A DNA stretch of 64,000 nucleotides, from contig NC_134020.1 in NCBI RefSeq assembly GCF_040712315.1, positions 13,295,251 to 13,359,250 on the forward strand, given 5' to 3'. Shown here one piece after another: positions 45,562-58,400 of the stretch. How positions within the stretch are numbered: the first letter of the stretch is position 1; each line of letters begins with the position of its first letter. This DNA comes from Castanea sativa. Lineage: Eukaryota; Streptophyta; Magnoliopsida; Fagales; Fagaceae. A program made the position numbers and the translations under genes. A model generated the notes under the pieces. It worked only from the letters and a program-made list of their open reading frames with translations. It was not told where the DNA came from and made no database searches.

Positions 45562-46261
45562 GGATCCGTTTGGTTGGAGGAATAAAAAAGTGGGAGGATG
45601 AAAAAATAGTGAGAGGATAGAAAAGATTTAGTTTTCCCTCGTGTGTGTTTGGTTGGAATGATGAAAAAGTGGGAGGGTGGAAAACTTTTTTGTTTAGTTT
45701 GAGAGAAAAATAAGAGGATGAAAAATGTAGTTTATATAAATTGACTATTATGTCATTCTTATATAATATATATGAGAAATAGATATATTTACACTCATTA
45801 AATAATATAAAAATTGAATGTCATGCAAAACAAAAACAAAAAATCAACAAGAAACAATAGATTAATGAGGAATATAATGAGGACAAGAAACAATAGAATG
45901 AGGACAAGGCAAAAAAAAAAATTGGAGTTTAGGTTGCTGTCATGAAGATACTAAAAAAGAGATAAGGATGAAGAGGTAAAAGGTTAATCAGGTCACAATC
46001 AGTGGGAAACTGAGAGGGGTAGATGAGTACAATAAAGGTGAGGATATTTGTGTAATTTATTACTCATATCATCTTTTCTCTTTAGTTTTCCTCCCAAATT
46101 GGGAGGACAAAATTATGTGAGTCTGAAGGGATTATTTTCCACACTATTTTCTTTCTCTCTTATTTTCTCTCCTGAACCAAACAATAAAAAATTCTATTTT
46201 TCATCTTATTTCCCTTTCCTTCTTTTTCATCCTCCTATTTTCACCCTAACCAAATAGAACC
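45562..46261. mobile_element. Tourist-like MITE upstream of the NPF3.1-like gene
   Basis: Starts GGATCCGTTTGGTTGG and ends CCTAACCAAATAGAACC, i.e. imperfect inverted ends. It is flanked by TTA (45559-45561) and TTG (46262-46264), a decayed 3-base duplication as for PIF/Harbinger elements. About 700 bases. The interior is rich in GTGGGAGGATGAAAAA near one end and TTTTCATCCTCCTATTTTC near the other, extending the inverted similarity. A second copy of the family is at 51682-52373. No coding capacity. Confidence 0.75.
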
Positions 46262-47056
46262 TTGAAAGAATCAAAATAATATCACAATTCAAAATGCACA
46301 CCTGGTATAGCCGGTAAACTAAGAATAATATCCTGGGTAGTGTCTAATGTATAAATAAGAAAAATAAAAATAAAATCCTAAAAATAAGAGAAGGTTTGGG
46401 TTCAAGGTACTAGGGAGTGGAATCTGAAGCATGCTGACATATATCTTTGATCCACTATATTTGCCACGTCATAAGTTTTATTGGTTGTTTTGTCATTTCA
46501 CGGTTCACTGCAGTTCAACAATAGCACAGGTCAGCACAGAAAATTATTGAAATTGATTACTTCTACTAATTGAACGATAGAGCAAGACAGAAAATACGAG
46601 TTTTATTGATAGACGCCCTTAGGGATCCAATAATAAACCATTTATAAAAAAATTTATAAAAAAATGAAAAAAGAACTAACTCCTTTTTAACACTTTTTAA
46701 ATTTCACATAAAAAGTTTCAAAAAATAAATGATTAATGAATGCTCTCAACGCATACATTAATCAGACCCATAAAATATATACAATAAATACTCTTAATCG
46801 TGTTGAAGTTTACCATGTGGCTTTATTTAAGACCAAAAATCAAATGAGTACAATATGTTAAGATATGCATTTATACACAATAATATTATATTAATTACTT
46901 ATTATTTCTAGTACCATCTGACTAGGGATGGAAATAGGTGGGATCTAAGGGAGCTCGGGCCCCTAGTCTTGATATATATATATATGAATGTATTTTTTTT
47001 CTTTTTACAATTTTATATGTGGATTGCCCTAAAATTTTACATTGATTTTATTGTAA
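46262..47056. other. AT-rich spacer between two MITEs
   Basis: No gene or repeat recognised apart from a short (TA)n run at about 46973-46984. Confidence 0.5.
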
Positions 47057-47473
47057 CAGCATTTACATCAATTGTAAAATACATAAGACCTTAAATTTGT
47101 CCAATCAACCCAAAAATAAGCCAATATTAGTAAATGTATTTTTGCAAGTTTACACAATAACTATAGCACAAATGAATTTTTGTACAATGATACATAGATT
47201 GATGTGGGTGTATTTTGAGGTTGATTGGAAAAATTTACACAATTACTATAGCTATGCAAATGAATGTTTTAGAAATTATGTAAATTAAGAGCAGTGATTT
47301 TTGGTTGCAAAATAGAGAGATGATTTGAGATAATAATAAAAAATTGATAAGAAAATGGTATTTTGATGAAATATAGTGTAAAATAAATAATCTGATGTGA
47401 GTATATAAAATAAAAAAATAGATTATTATACTAAAATAGACATAAATTTTTGCATGAGCTGATGCAAATGCTC
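47057..47473. mobile_element. Second, smaller Tourist-like MITE
   Basis: Starts CAGCATTTACATCA and ends TGATGCAAATGCTC, inverted ends matching at 12 of 14 positions. It is flanked by TAA on both sides (47054-47056 and 47474-47476). 417 bases, AT-rich. The only open frame (47097-47288) has no domain. Confidence 0.7.
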
Positions 47474-47639
47474 TAATATAGTAAGAAACAATGGTGTTTT
47501 GTGTTTGTCTTTGTTAGTAGATGATTGCATCACAATGTATTGCTATGTTGGTTTCTTTACTTTGGTAGAGATGCAACCAACTCTGGATAGGTAAACCAAC
47601 TTTACTTCTTGACAAACTGAACTACTTGGCTATGAATTA

Positions 47640-49800
47640 TGTTCTAGAATTCAAGAGCTCTTGCCCATTACCGGTGAAAAGCCCAACAATGCCCTGTCCC
47701 ATTAAGTGGTGTTGATGCCAATTTTTGACAAAATGCCCAATGGCAGAAGAAGCCCAAGAATAAGGAAAATATGAGGAAAAAGGAGTGTAAGTGGTAAAAG
47801 TAAGGTAATAAATTCAATGGGTCAACGTGGTAGGAATGACAACCAACAGGCTCATGAATGCAATAAGAGGTAAATGTAGAGTAAATGGGCTCGAGAAGCC
47901 CAAGAGAAGAGGTCATAAACCCAATGGGCCAATGTGGTAGGAATGACAGCTAGTAGGCTCATCGGCTTGACAGGAAAAGGAACAACAAAAATAGAAGCCA
48001 GGTGGGTTGGAAGGGCAGAAACTTCTGCCCAGACAATACCCAGTCCGTAGGAAAGGAAGGGAAGCAATACAAGCCTGAAAGCCCACACACCCTTCACACC
48101 ATGGGAGATAAGCACAAGCCCAACACATGCAGCAAAATGAGACAAGGCAAGAACATCATGAATGGTGTGGGAGTAAAAGAAGATAAACGTAGAGGATAAT
48201 GGAGCTCACACAAGGGCTGGAGCACCACTTACTTGTACCCAGCCAATACAAGGGAGGTGGGCCCTTAGTCAAGGGATTCAGAGGGTGTGGTTTGGTGGTG
48301 GGGAGAAAAGAGGGTATATTCTAGGGTTCCTGTCAAGGCTTCTTTTGAGAAAATCCCTTGCCAGGATGATATTTCACCCAAAAGAGGCAAGGAAAGGGAT
48401 GAGGTCACTTGATGCATGTCATAGAGGTAGGTGGTGAGGTAGCCTAATCCTTATCCATTAAAGGAGGTAAAAATCAAGAAAGGAGAGAAACAACACATGG
48501 AATTTTGTCTGGGGATGGGGAGTGGTGCAGTAAGCATGCTCTGAGCAGAGGTAGCGGCTGGGCAACCAATGGGTTAGTGGGCGATCTAGAAAGATGCTCA
48601 CAAAAAAACCAAAAATGGTTGGTGGAGCCTTAGGGATGAAAGGGAGAAATCCCACAGAATCAAGTAGTATAAAAAGGGAGAGCGGTAATCATGAAAGGAA
48701 GGACGGAAGGAGAAAAGAGTAAGAAAGAATAAAGAACCAAAGAAAAAGAAAAGAAAAACAAAAACTAAGTGGTGAAAAAAGAAGGAAGGGAGAGAATACA
48801 GCAAAAATAGAGGCATGCATCAGTAGACCACCTTTCTCTAGCACGAGTAACTTTAATGGTAGAAACTTGTAACGAGATTACCCATGTTGGCGTCTGGTTT
48901 CCTTTCTGGCTGTGCTCTTGCTGAATGACCCAGGATTGGAAGAGCGAGCTAACGTTATCGTGCTCATTTAGAATCGTAGTTATCCTCCCACTTCGGAATA
49001 TTTTATTTTATTTGAATTTTCTGCTCTTATTCATTCTGTTGTAGTGTTTTCCAAGTTATTAATTATTCTACTGCAACATCCTTACTCTATTTGTTGTATT
49101 AGTTGTTTTGCTGTAACCCCTTTTATTTATCTGCGATAATTGTAGTATTTTTTGTTGTGCTAGTTGTGATAGTTATCCTGCCACTACTATACCTGTTGTG
49201 CCCAGCTTGCCATACCATTCTCGAGCTATCTCAACATTGGGCATGGCTGGCTTGCGCACAAGCTAGCCTGCGGTATAATTCCCAAGGGGCCGGTCTCGAC
49301 TCCCTTAACCACTAACTCACAGGCCTCCATGTAGGAAATGGGCTCAAACCTATCAACGTAAAAAGGTCCCCACATTAAATTGGTGACTTTATTAGGGGGT
49401 TGGGAAACAGACAGGGAAGGACAGGCAATTCCTTCATGAGCCATGCCTCCTAGATCGAAGAAAACACAGAGCATGAGTGTTGTGCCATCGTAGGTAGAGT
49501 CATGGCCAGCCACTCTCTGCCTTCCCAACCAGGCGATGGGCACCAACGTAGTGGGGGTGGAGCCACAACCACAACAAAGAAACCCCGCAGACAACACCAA
49601 CTTTTTCATTGAGGTACTATAGTCAGTGCAGTATTCTCAGAGGCAGGTGATGGAGGAAATACGCCAACTAAAGGTGGATAAGACTAAAGAAAAGGGTAGT
49701 CAACACAATCCTGAGAATGTAGTGGACAAGGAAGAAACCACATAGGTGGAGGCACTCAAAATTAGGAACAATGCTTCATAACAATGGTTGACATAGCGGC
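47640..49800 (+). mobile_element. Old LTR/gag-like retroelement remnant
   Basis: LTR character: a direct repeat of about 55 bases (CAATGGGYCAAYGTGGTAGGAATGACA at about 47817 and 47921), a TATA box at 48668-48675 (AGTATAAAAAGGGAG), and pyrimidine/polyadenylation-like sequence after it. From about 49450 a plus-strand frame with stops reads LCLPNQAMGTNVVGVEPQPQ and then QRQVMEEIRQLKVDKTKEKG, a gag-N-terminus-like coiled segment. Ends, primer site and target duplication were not found, so the lineage is open. The minus-strand open frames (48145-47852, 49609-49226) overlap this and carry no recognisable domain. Confidence 0.4.
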
Positions 49801-49839
49801 ATTACTAGAAAAAGAAAAGGCTAAAGCGCTCAAGGAGAG

Positions 49840-51420
49840 ATTTTATTCAAGGAGGGCACAATACCATTCATATTTTTTTCACTAAATGACATTAAATGAT
49901 ATTCCATTCATATTTTTTCCACTACTACTATATAAATACCCCCTTCCTCCATTCCAAGGCTCACAAAACCCCCTCTTCTCCTCTCTTGAGTTCTAGTAAA
50001 GTAGAGTAGTCTTGTTATATCTTGGTCTTTTCGAGACTCAAGATATTGAGTGAGACTCACCATCCCTCTCCAAGTTTTTCTTTTCTACTCCACCCTTAGG
50101 ACCTCCATCAAGAGTCTCCTCATCCACTGTGTGGATCTTGCATGTAGGCATAATCCCTTTCCCTAACTTGTTTTTAATATTATTATACTAAGATTAGGAT
50201 TAGAGCATGCTAGTGTTTATTTAAATTCCTTGAATATGTTTGAATGTTCTTAAATGTTCATATGCGTTCTTCACGTGTTCTTAGTAGTTCATCACATATT
50301 CATGCATGGCACTAGCTTTGATCTTAAATCCACATTAAAAATATGAAAAACATGTCTATTTCGTAATTCTCTCAAATCCTTGAATCTAGGATATCACATG
50401 CACACACATTAAATTCAGCATGCAAATTGATTCATAACATATTGGATGATATGATATGAATGTTGGTCACCATAATCTAGAAGACCGGTTTCACTAGGCA
50501 AGATGGGTGTTTAACACCTTCCCATCTTGTAACATAATCTCCGAGCTTAGATCACGGGTTAATAGATAAACTACTTATCAATGTAATTTTCAATCTCTAG
50601 ATTGTAACTAGGAAACTTAGCCATATACTTTTCTTAGATTGTATATAGGACCAAAGCCATGTAATTTCCTATGATCAATTATAATTCAATTTCAAATAAA
50701 TAAAATAAAGAGTTTTTCAACTATGGTTTTCTTATTTATTACGACAATTAACTAAGTGGTGACTCCATTGTAAAACCCTTAATCTAGAAGGGAAAATATA
50801 ATCAGTCGAACCTCAATTTTGCGAGACAATAACACGATTCCACCCATTCACATTAGTTTTTCCCAACACCAAAAAACCAGGGTCGAGGACGCGGTCTCTC
50901 ACAGTGGCAACTCCGCTGGGGATATTGAGAGCTAAGCTTCAATTAGGTTATGGTGCCCAACCATGTCATTGTTTGTTTATTGCTTTTTTGAATTTAATAT
51001 GCCTAATATGTCATTATATTGCATGTCATGCATCATTTGCTCAAATGAAATTTATGTTATTTGTGTGCTAGCCTGGAAGCCCAGTAGTATTAGCCATGGA
51101 TTGTGGTCTTCCTGAGACTCACATAGCCAGCAGTGAACCTACCACCCACCGCGACAAGGATCATCATGGTTATACTATGGTGGTTTTTCAGGGACAAACT
51201 ATACTGTTCAAACCTACGTGACGCTCCTAGCATCACAAATTAGGTTGTACAACGTCCTAGCTTGTGGGGACCTTTAACCTACCTTCTACCCATGTTGTAA
51301 AATCCCATAGAACCAACCCTTAGGTCAGTTCATGTAAATTGCATTGCATTATACATGTGTTTGGTTGTTGTTTGAACCATGATAACCATGATTAGTTATA
51401 GTTGCTTTATCACAACATAT
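49840..51420 (+). mobile_element. Tat-type LTR and leader remnant
   Basis: TATA box at 49931-49938 (CTATATAAATACCCCC). The LTR tail GGTGTTTAACACCTTCCCATC and GATTGTAACTAGG…GACCAAAGCC is shared with 12150-12300. The LTR probably ends CTCTCACA at about 50903 and is followed by TGGCAACTCCGCTGGGGA (50905-50922), the Tat primer-site motif. Leader sequence continues to about 51420. No gag follows; instead a LINE-derived RNase H scrap and a MITE lie next to it. The left LTR boundary is not defined. Confidence 0.55.
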
Positions 51421-51424
51421 TTCA

Positions 51425-51675
51425 CAGCCTACTTTGGTAGAGATGGTGGAAATGCTAACAGCTCGTCGAGATACTTTGTTTGCTAATAAGCTGGGTTATG
51501 AGAAGGTGATGGTTGAACGCGACTCAAAGATTATTATCAGAGCTATTTATATTTCCAAATCCTCTTATGGTCACATTATCCAAGATATCAAAGTTATTGC
51601 CTTTGGTTTCCAGGATGTTCTTTTTTGCCATGTTTGTTGATTAGGAAATAATATTGCTATATGCTCGTTAGATGA
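51425..51675 (+). pseudogene. LINE-type RNase H (RVT_3) fragment
   Basis: The 51434-51640 frame reads TARRDTLFANKLGYEKVMVE, then RDSKIIIRAI, SYGHIIQDIKVIAFGF and FCHVC. This fits the C-terminal RNase H-like domain of plant non-LTR elements ('A…A..LG…V..E.DS…I…..GH.I.DI…F…HV.R..N..AH'). A stop follows FCHVC; the next codons (LGNNIAICSL) continue the pattern. The N-terminal strands and the catalytic first Asp are missing, so it is an inactive scrap of about 80 residues. Confidence 0.55.
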
Positions 51676-51681
51676 GCCTTG

Positions 51682-52373
51682 GGGTTTGTTTGATTGGAGA
51701 TGGAATAGGGATGATGAAAAATAAATGAGATAAAATAGGATAGAAGCCTAAAAATGAATGTGTTTGGTTAGGAGGGGAGGGGAGGAGAAAAATGATGGGG
51801 CCTAGTAGTTCTCTCCAGTTCCACCAAAACTTGATCTCTCCATATTGGAGATAAAATGAAAGTGAAAAGGGGAAGGTGTATTTTTGACAAAATTGTCCTT
51901 CACCACCAACAAGCAAGTTTTTTTTTTTTTCTTTTTTTTTTCTTCTTTTTATTTTTCGATTTATTCCACTGTTTAGTTAGTCTTGTGTTTTTCTTTTTTC
52001 TTCTTCTATTTTATTGTTTAGTTGGTACTTTTGGGTTTTTTTTTTCTTTTTTCTTTATTTTTTCCACTAGTTTTGGATCCTTTATTTATTTTTTTTTTTT
52101 TTTGTGCTTAAAAAAAAAAGTGAAGTGTCCATGCACAAATTTTTTAATAAAAAAAAATGCGTATAAAATTGTGTTGCCTTTTGTTTTATTTAATAGGGAC
52201 ATAATTGTAAATTTATACCAACTTTATTTTTCATAGTTTTTTATCTCTCAACTTTTCCATCCTCCTAACCAAACACATATGAGAAAAAACTAAATCTATT
52301 CTATCCTTCTACTTTTCTATCCATTCTCTATTTTCTATCATCCACTTTTCTTTCCCTCCAACCAAACGGACCC
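51682..52373. mobile_element. Tourist-like MITE, same family as 45562-46261
   Basis: Starts GGGTTTGTTTGATTGGAG and ends CTCCAACCAAACGGACCC, inverted ends. It is flanked by TTG (51679-51681) and TTA (52374-52376). About 692 bases. The interior shows GGGATGATGAAAAATAAATG on one side and TCTATCATCCACTTTTC on the other. A T-rich core explains the Phe-rich open frame at 51856-52236. Confidence 0.75.
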
Positions 52374-52834
52374 TTAGAGTCTAAACTCTATATTATCTGG
52401 ATAGAAGCTGATAGGCCAAAAATGTATTGACCCACTTAGTAAATTAATCAATTAATTAGCCAAGTTAATTAATTAGATTCAATTACATATAATAAGCGTG
52501 ATAGCATAAAAAAAAATCACCAACTAAGTTAAATGCAGTAGAAAATAAATTTGACACAGGTGATTTGTTTACGAATGGGAAAAACAACCAAGGTAAAACT
52601 CCACAAGGTAAATTTAAAGTCATCACTCCCGAGAATCCACTATTATCAAAACAAGTGGTTACAAGTAAAGGAATCTCAGTACCTTATACCAACTTACAGT
52701 TGAATCCTTATCCCAATACCCAATTAGACTTGTAATGTAGTGACAATCTCTCCTTTCAATGCACGACTCCCAATACTTGACTAACCAATCAATGCACAGA
52801 TCCAAGTACGTGACTAACACACCAACTTGAGGAA

Positions 52835-54259
52835 TGTTAGGATGTGTGCCCTTAAATCCTATTGTATGATGTTATGTGTGTTATTATTTTTGATATTATG
52901 TATGACTTAATGTTGTGTTTAATAAAGTTATTTTGCTATTATCTAAAATAATGGTAACATGAATATTGAGACATTATCATATAGTCCATGAGATGCATAG
53001 TATGTGATTTATGTGAAAAGTCACAGAAGATATAAATCACAAGTTCTTTGTAAACTCAGAATTTTAGTTCGTAGTCGGTGATGAAATTGGGCATTTCATC
53101 TGCGAAGACTATAACATATCAACTAAGATGATTTGTCTTAATCATGGAAATGGAGATTTCTAGTTGATATGTTGATATATTTTAAGAGTTAAAACATATT
53201 GAACTAGACCGGTGAGAGATTTATTATTCTCCTAACGACTGTCAAATGAATAATAAACTTACGACTTATATTTGCATGAACTCTTAATCCTGAGAGAATA
53301 ATGGACTTGATCATGAGGTGTAGGTTATTTTGATATATTAGGAGTGAGATCTAGAGTTACGGTCAAAACCTCAGTATGTTGGGCAATCACATTTAATGTT
53401 GATGGAACATATATTCTCAAGATGAAATTCATAGTCTCTTAATGGAGATACAAAATATTCCCTTGAGATAAGTTTAATGGGTTTGTTATTCAGAATGTTA
53501 GGCCTAACAACTTTAGTAAATAGTTACTAGAGTATATATTTATGAGATTGGATTTCATAAATATATAATGAATAACTTAAAGGATTAAACCAGGTACTTA
53601 AGGATGCGATGTAGTATTACAAAGTGGCAGTCTACATTTATGACTTTGTGTTACTACAAATATTTTATGAAGGGGTTCCATATATAATAAAGTCTTGGGA
53701 TATAATTTATAGATAAGGTCTAGAGTGCAACTATATTTATATAGTGGTATTAAATATAGTTAATGATAACTTTGGACTTGTCAAGAGTTGACAGAAAAGC
53801 CCAAGGCCTATTGGAGATAGTGTCTTATTGGTGCCTTTTGGTCCCACTCCAAGCCACACACTTAAGCCCCAATTGGAAAGACCCAAAAAGCCACCCCAAT
53901 TGGAAAGACCCAAAAAGCCACCCCAATTAGATAATCGGTTAAACACAAAGGGAAAAACATACAAAATTTTCTATAGAGAATTTTTAAAAGAACACCATTG
54001 TGAAGTGGTGTATGTAAGTATTAGATACTTTGACATTCTCCCTTTGGAACTGATTGAGAGACCACACATCTTGGGCGTTAGTGGAATTAGAGTGAAGATT
54101 AAAAGTGTTCCCAAGTGATATTGATCTTCAATTTTGAAATTCACTGCTCCAAGGTACATTCTCTTGTTCTTAAGTTCTGAAACTTATTTAGTACATGTTA
54201 ACTTTTATGAATGAAGTAGATCCGTTATTTTTTCGCTGTACACATGCATATTTCATTCA
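52835..54259 (+). repeat. 5' LTR of the complete copia element
   Basis: Starts TGTTAGGATGTGTGCCC and ends CATATTTCATTCA. It is two bases from the primer site. The 26-base internal duplication is absent from the 3' LTR. Confidence 0.93.
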
Positions 54260-54261
54260 AA

Positions 54262-54273
54262 TGGTATCAGAGC
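54262..54273 (+). other. Primer-binding site, initiator-Met tRNA type
   Basis: TGGTATCAGAGC, the standard copia primer site complementary to the 3' end of plant initiator methionine tRNA. Confidence 0.95.
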
Positions 54274-54569
54274 GGTCTTTATTTCGTATCTATTTAACAT
54301 GTTTATAGTTTTGGAATTATAGACAATAGTTTCATGTTGTTAGAAATTTGTTTTCTGCATGGTTCTTGAAATTATTGTTTAATAAAAACTGATTTTGATG
54401 TTATGATGTTGTTTAATTTTTAGTTTAAGTATTTTAAATTGAGTTTTAAGGCTATAGCATCAATGTAATTCAGTTTTGATATCAATTTCTGTTCATTATG
54501 ATCGTATACTGGTTGTTTTGTATATGAAAACGTAGAAAAACTGTCTTAGAAAAATTCTAGAAAAGTCGA

Positions 54570-54725
54570 AATTCATGACACTCGATTGATTAAGGATCTG
54601 TCGAGAATCTATCGAGCTGACAGAAGATCTTTCGATCTATCGAGGATCTGTCGAGAATCAATCGAGCTTCATAGAACTTATTCTCGATCGATCGAGAATC
54701 TGTCGAGGATCAATCGAGGACTGTG
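54570..54725 (+). repeat. TCGATCGATCGAGAATC palindrome cluster in copia leader
   Basis: Repeated GGATCTGTCGAGAATC and ATCAATCGAG units with CTCGATCGATCGAG in the middle, about ten TCGA cores in 150 bases. It lies about 300 bases after the primer site. Confidence 0.9.
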
Positions 54726-54839
54726 GATTCAGAATTTTTATAAGTGTTTTTACATATATAAAGAGCAAGGCAATGTGTAATTAGTTTATGCATGTTTTAG
54801 ATTTAAAAACCTTTATCTTAAAAAATCTAGTGGGGGAGA

Positions 54840-55060
54840 GATACAAAGGTTGCATCTCACGGCCTCCATTGTTGGTTCATAGTAGTGTGAAATATATACT
54901 TTGTCTTTGCCTAGAGCTTAGCATTCCATGTGGAAAGTATTTATTTCATGGTCCTACAAGATTGGATTTCTTGGTTTATAGTGGTTTGATCAGACGCCTT
55001 GTCTTAGCTTCGAGCTTTGTATTCCATGCGGAGGGTGTTTTATCATGGTACTACAAAATA
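54840..55060 (+). repeat. Imperfect tandem duplication in copia leader
   Basis: GGTTCATAGTAGTGTGA…CATGGTCCTACAAGAT and GGTTTATAGTGGTTTGA…CATGGTACTACAAAAT, about 110 bases apart, share the order TTTGTCTTWGC, GAGCTTWGYATTCCATG, GTATTT/GTGTTT. The matching leader part of the rearranged element (30350-30460) has one copy. Confidence 0.65.
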
Positions 55061-55424
55061 AACCTGTTAAATGGATGAAATGTGGCTACACATGATTCTA
55101 GACAATGGTATACACTAGACTAAGTATTATAGTATTCTCTATGCTGAGTTCTTACTATTATTACTTAGAGGCTAAACTTAAAAACGGCATATTATTAGTG
55201 TTTGATAAGAGTTATCATGATAGCACTAATAATGAGAATAGTTTTCAATCAATCATAGTATTTAATGTTCACTCTATGCTGAGGAATATTGAATATGGGA
55301 TTAGGTTGTCGTTGCATATATTATGTTATGGTTTTATTAAGATTTCATTATATATGTTTATGTGCTAAATTGATAACGTCCAGTTTACTTATTATATTCA
55401 TGTTTATTATTTTCAGATTTGAAC

Positions 55425-58400
55425 ATGGCATCATTTAGCCCACTTGTTTCTATTCTTAATCAAAACAAACTGACTGGATTCAACTATGTTGACTGGAAAA
55501 AAAATTTGAACATTGTTTTAACTGCTGAAGAGCACAAATATGTGCTTACTCAACCATGTCCTAGCTATCCTTTATTAGATGCTCCTCTTGAGGAAAAACA
55601 ACGATATGATCGTTGGCAGAAATCTAATGAAATGGCCAAGTGCTATATCCTAGCATCCATCTCAAATGTTCTACAACATTAAATGCAGGATGTAGAACTA
55701 GCTTCGGACATAATGCATAGTCTGAAGAAGATGTTTGGTGAGCAAGGCTGTTTAGCAAGGCTGTTCAGCAAGGCAAGAAACCATGAGGCAAGTTTATAAT
55801 ACCAAAATGGCTGAAGGTACTTCAGTGAGAGAGCATTGTCTTACAATGTTCTATAATCTGAATACATTAAAGCTTTTAGGTGCCGACATTGATAGAGAAT
55901 CCCAAGTGGATATGATACTCCAGTCACTACTAGAATCATTCAAGGAATTTAGACTTAATTACAATATGAATAATAAGATTTATTCTTTGTCTGAATTAAT
56001 GAATGAGTTAGTGGCGGCGGAAGGCATCCTTGGTACTTCTAGTGTTGAAGCCAATGTTGGTGAAGCTTCTACTTCTCAACCTAAGTCGAAGGGCACGGAT
56101 AAGAAGAAGAAGAAGAAGAAGGACTTCACTAAGCAAAAAGGTAAGCAAATTGCCTTAGGGGTTGCCGACAAAGGAAAGAAGCTCAAAGGAAAGTGTTTCC
56201 TTTGTGGTGAGAAAGGACATTGGAAGAGAAATTGTCCAAAGTTTAAGGCTGCCAAGAAAAAGGGTATGAAAACTTCCTTTCTTCTTGAAATATGTTTGAT
56301 ACGGAATCCCACGGATTCCTGGTATGTGGATTCAGGTTGTACTAATCATGTCTGTAATTCTTTGCAGGGGTTTCAGGAGACCAAAAAACTGAATGAAGGA
56401 GAATTTTTTCTTACCTTAGCGGATGGGAGTAGAGTTGTAGCTGTTGGTGTTGTTAATTTGTGCTTTGAGTCTAGGGTTTTAATATTGGAAGACTGTCTAT
56501 TTGTACCTAATGTTCTTAGGAATTTAATTACTGCAACTTATTTAGGTAAACATGGGTATTGTATTATCCTAAAAGACAATGTTGTAATAAAGAAGGATAA
56601 AATGTTTATCTGTTCTGGCAATATTGTAGATGGTCTTTATATTTTAACTCCTGATAAGCATGAATTATATAATTCTAAATTAGATAATAATTCACATGTG
56701 AAATCATTAAAGAGAAAGTTTCCTTCTACTAGTGAAGCATATCTTTGGCACATGCGTTTAGGTTATATCAATTTAAACAGAATTCAAAGACTTATCAAAG
56801 ATGGACTCTTGGGGTCCATGGACTTTGATGAATTTCTAGTTTGTGAATCTTGTTTGGAAGGTAAAATGACCAAACGACCTTTTAATGCAAAAGGTAGAAA
56901 AGCTCAAGATTTGCTAGAACTAGTACATTCAGATGTATGTGGTCTTATGTCAATTCAAGCAAGAGGTGGTTATGAGTATTTCATCACCTTTACTGATGAT
57001 TACTCTAGATTTGGTTATGTGTACCTAATAAAGTGGAAGTCCGAAGCTTTTGACAAGTTCAAAAAGTTTAGAGTTGAAGTTGAGAATCAATTGGGTAAAC
57101 GCATAAAGGCCATTCGATCTGATCGAGGTGGCGAATACCTTCTTGGTGATTTTAAGGATTACTTGACTGAAAATGGGATTATATCCCAATTGACTGCACC
57201 TGGAACTCCACAACAAAATGGTGTAGCAGAAAGAAGGAATATGACTCTTTTAGATATGGTTAGATCTATGATGAGTTACTCAACTCTACCAATTTCTTTT
57301 TGGGGATATGCCTTATGTGCTGCAATGTATCTTCTGAATTTAGTACCTTCGAAGTCTGTTCCTAAAACACCTGTAGAGTTATGGAATGGGCGTAAGCCTA
57401 GTATGAGACATCTCCATATTTGGGGTTGTCCAGCACGTGTTTAAAGGAAAGTCTGACAAGTTACAGTCTAAAACAGAAGTGGTTTTCTTTGTAGGGTATC
57501 CAAAAAGAAAAGTTGGAGGTTTATTCTATAGTCACAAGGACAATAAAGTGTTTGTTAGCACAAATGCCAAATTCTTGGAAAATGACTATATGAATAATTT
57601 TACTCCTAGAAGTAGAGTTGTCTTGGCTGAAATGAATGAACTTGTAGTTAAACAACTAATGGACGAAACTAGGGATGATGTGGATGTATTGGATACACCA
57701 CAAGATACTATTCATGAGATGTCTAGTACATAGGTGCCTCGTCGTAGTGGGAAAATTGTTCGGCCTCCTATGAGATTCATAGCTTTGGGAGAAACTTATG
57801 AAGCTATCTCAGAAGAGTCTGAATCGGATCCCTACACTTATGATGAAGCAATGAATAATATAGATGCACATCATTAGGTCCAAGCTATTAATTCTGAATT
57901 AGATTCCATGTATTTCAATCAAGTTTGGGATCTTGTAGTGGCGCCTAACGGCATTAAACTTGTTGGTTGCAAATGGGTTTACAAGAGGAAGAAAGAGATA
58001 GATGGAAATGTTGAAACCTTTAAAGCAAGACTAGTGGCGAAAGGGTATACACAAAAGGAAGGCATTGACTATGATGAAACTTTTTCGCCAGTAGCCATGC
58101 TTAAGTCTATCAGAATTCTCTTATCCATTGCTGCTCATTATGATTATGAGATTTGGAAAATGGATGTCAAGACTTCATTTCTTAATGGCAATCTTGAAGA
58201 AGAAATCTATATGTTGCAACCAAAAGGTTTCATAGTAAAGAACCAAAAGCATATGGTATGCAAGTTGAAAAGGTACATTTATGGACTTAAGCAAGCATCT
58301 AGGTCATGGAACATCAGATTTGATCAGGAAATCAAATCATTTGGTTTTGAAAAAAATCTTGATGAACCATGAGTGTACAAAAGACATCAAGACAAAGTAG

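Noticed and set aside
47668..49609. Several minus-strand frames of 65-127 codons, including a Cys-rich one at 49609-49226
   Set aside because: They overlap each other and a plus-strand LTR/gag-like remnant; no domain, splice signals or promoter recognised.
51856..52236. Phe-rich 126-codon frame, possible membrane protein
   Set aside because: It lies within the T-rich core of a MITE; composition explains it.
53737..53964. Repeat-peptide frame with three SNWGGFLGL-like units
   Set aside because: It reflects the 26-base duplication in the 5' LTR of the complete copia element.
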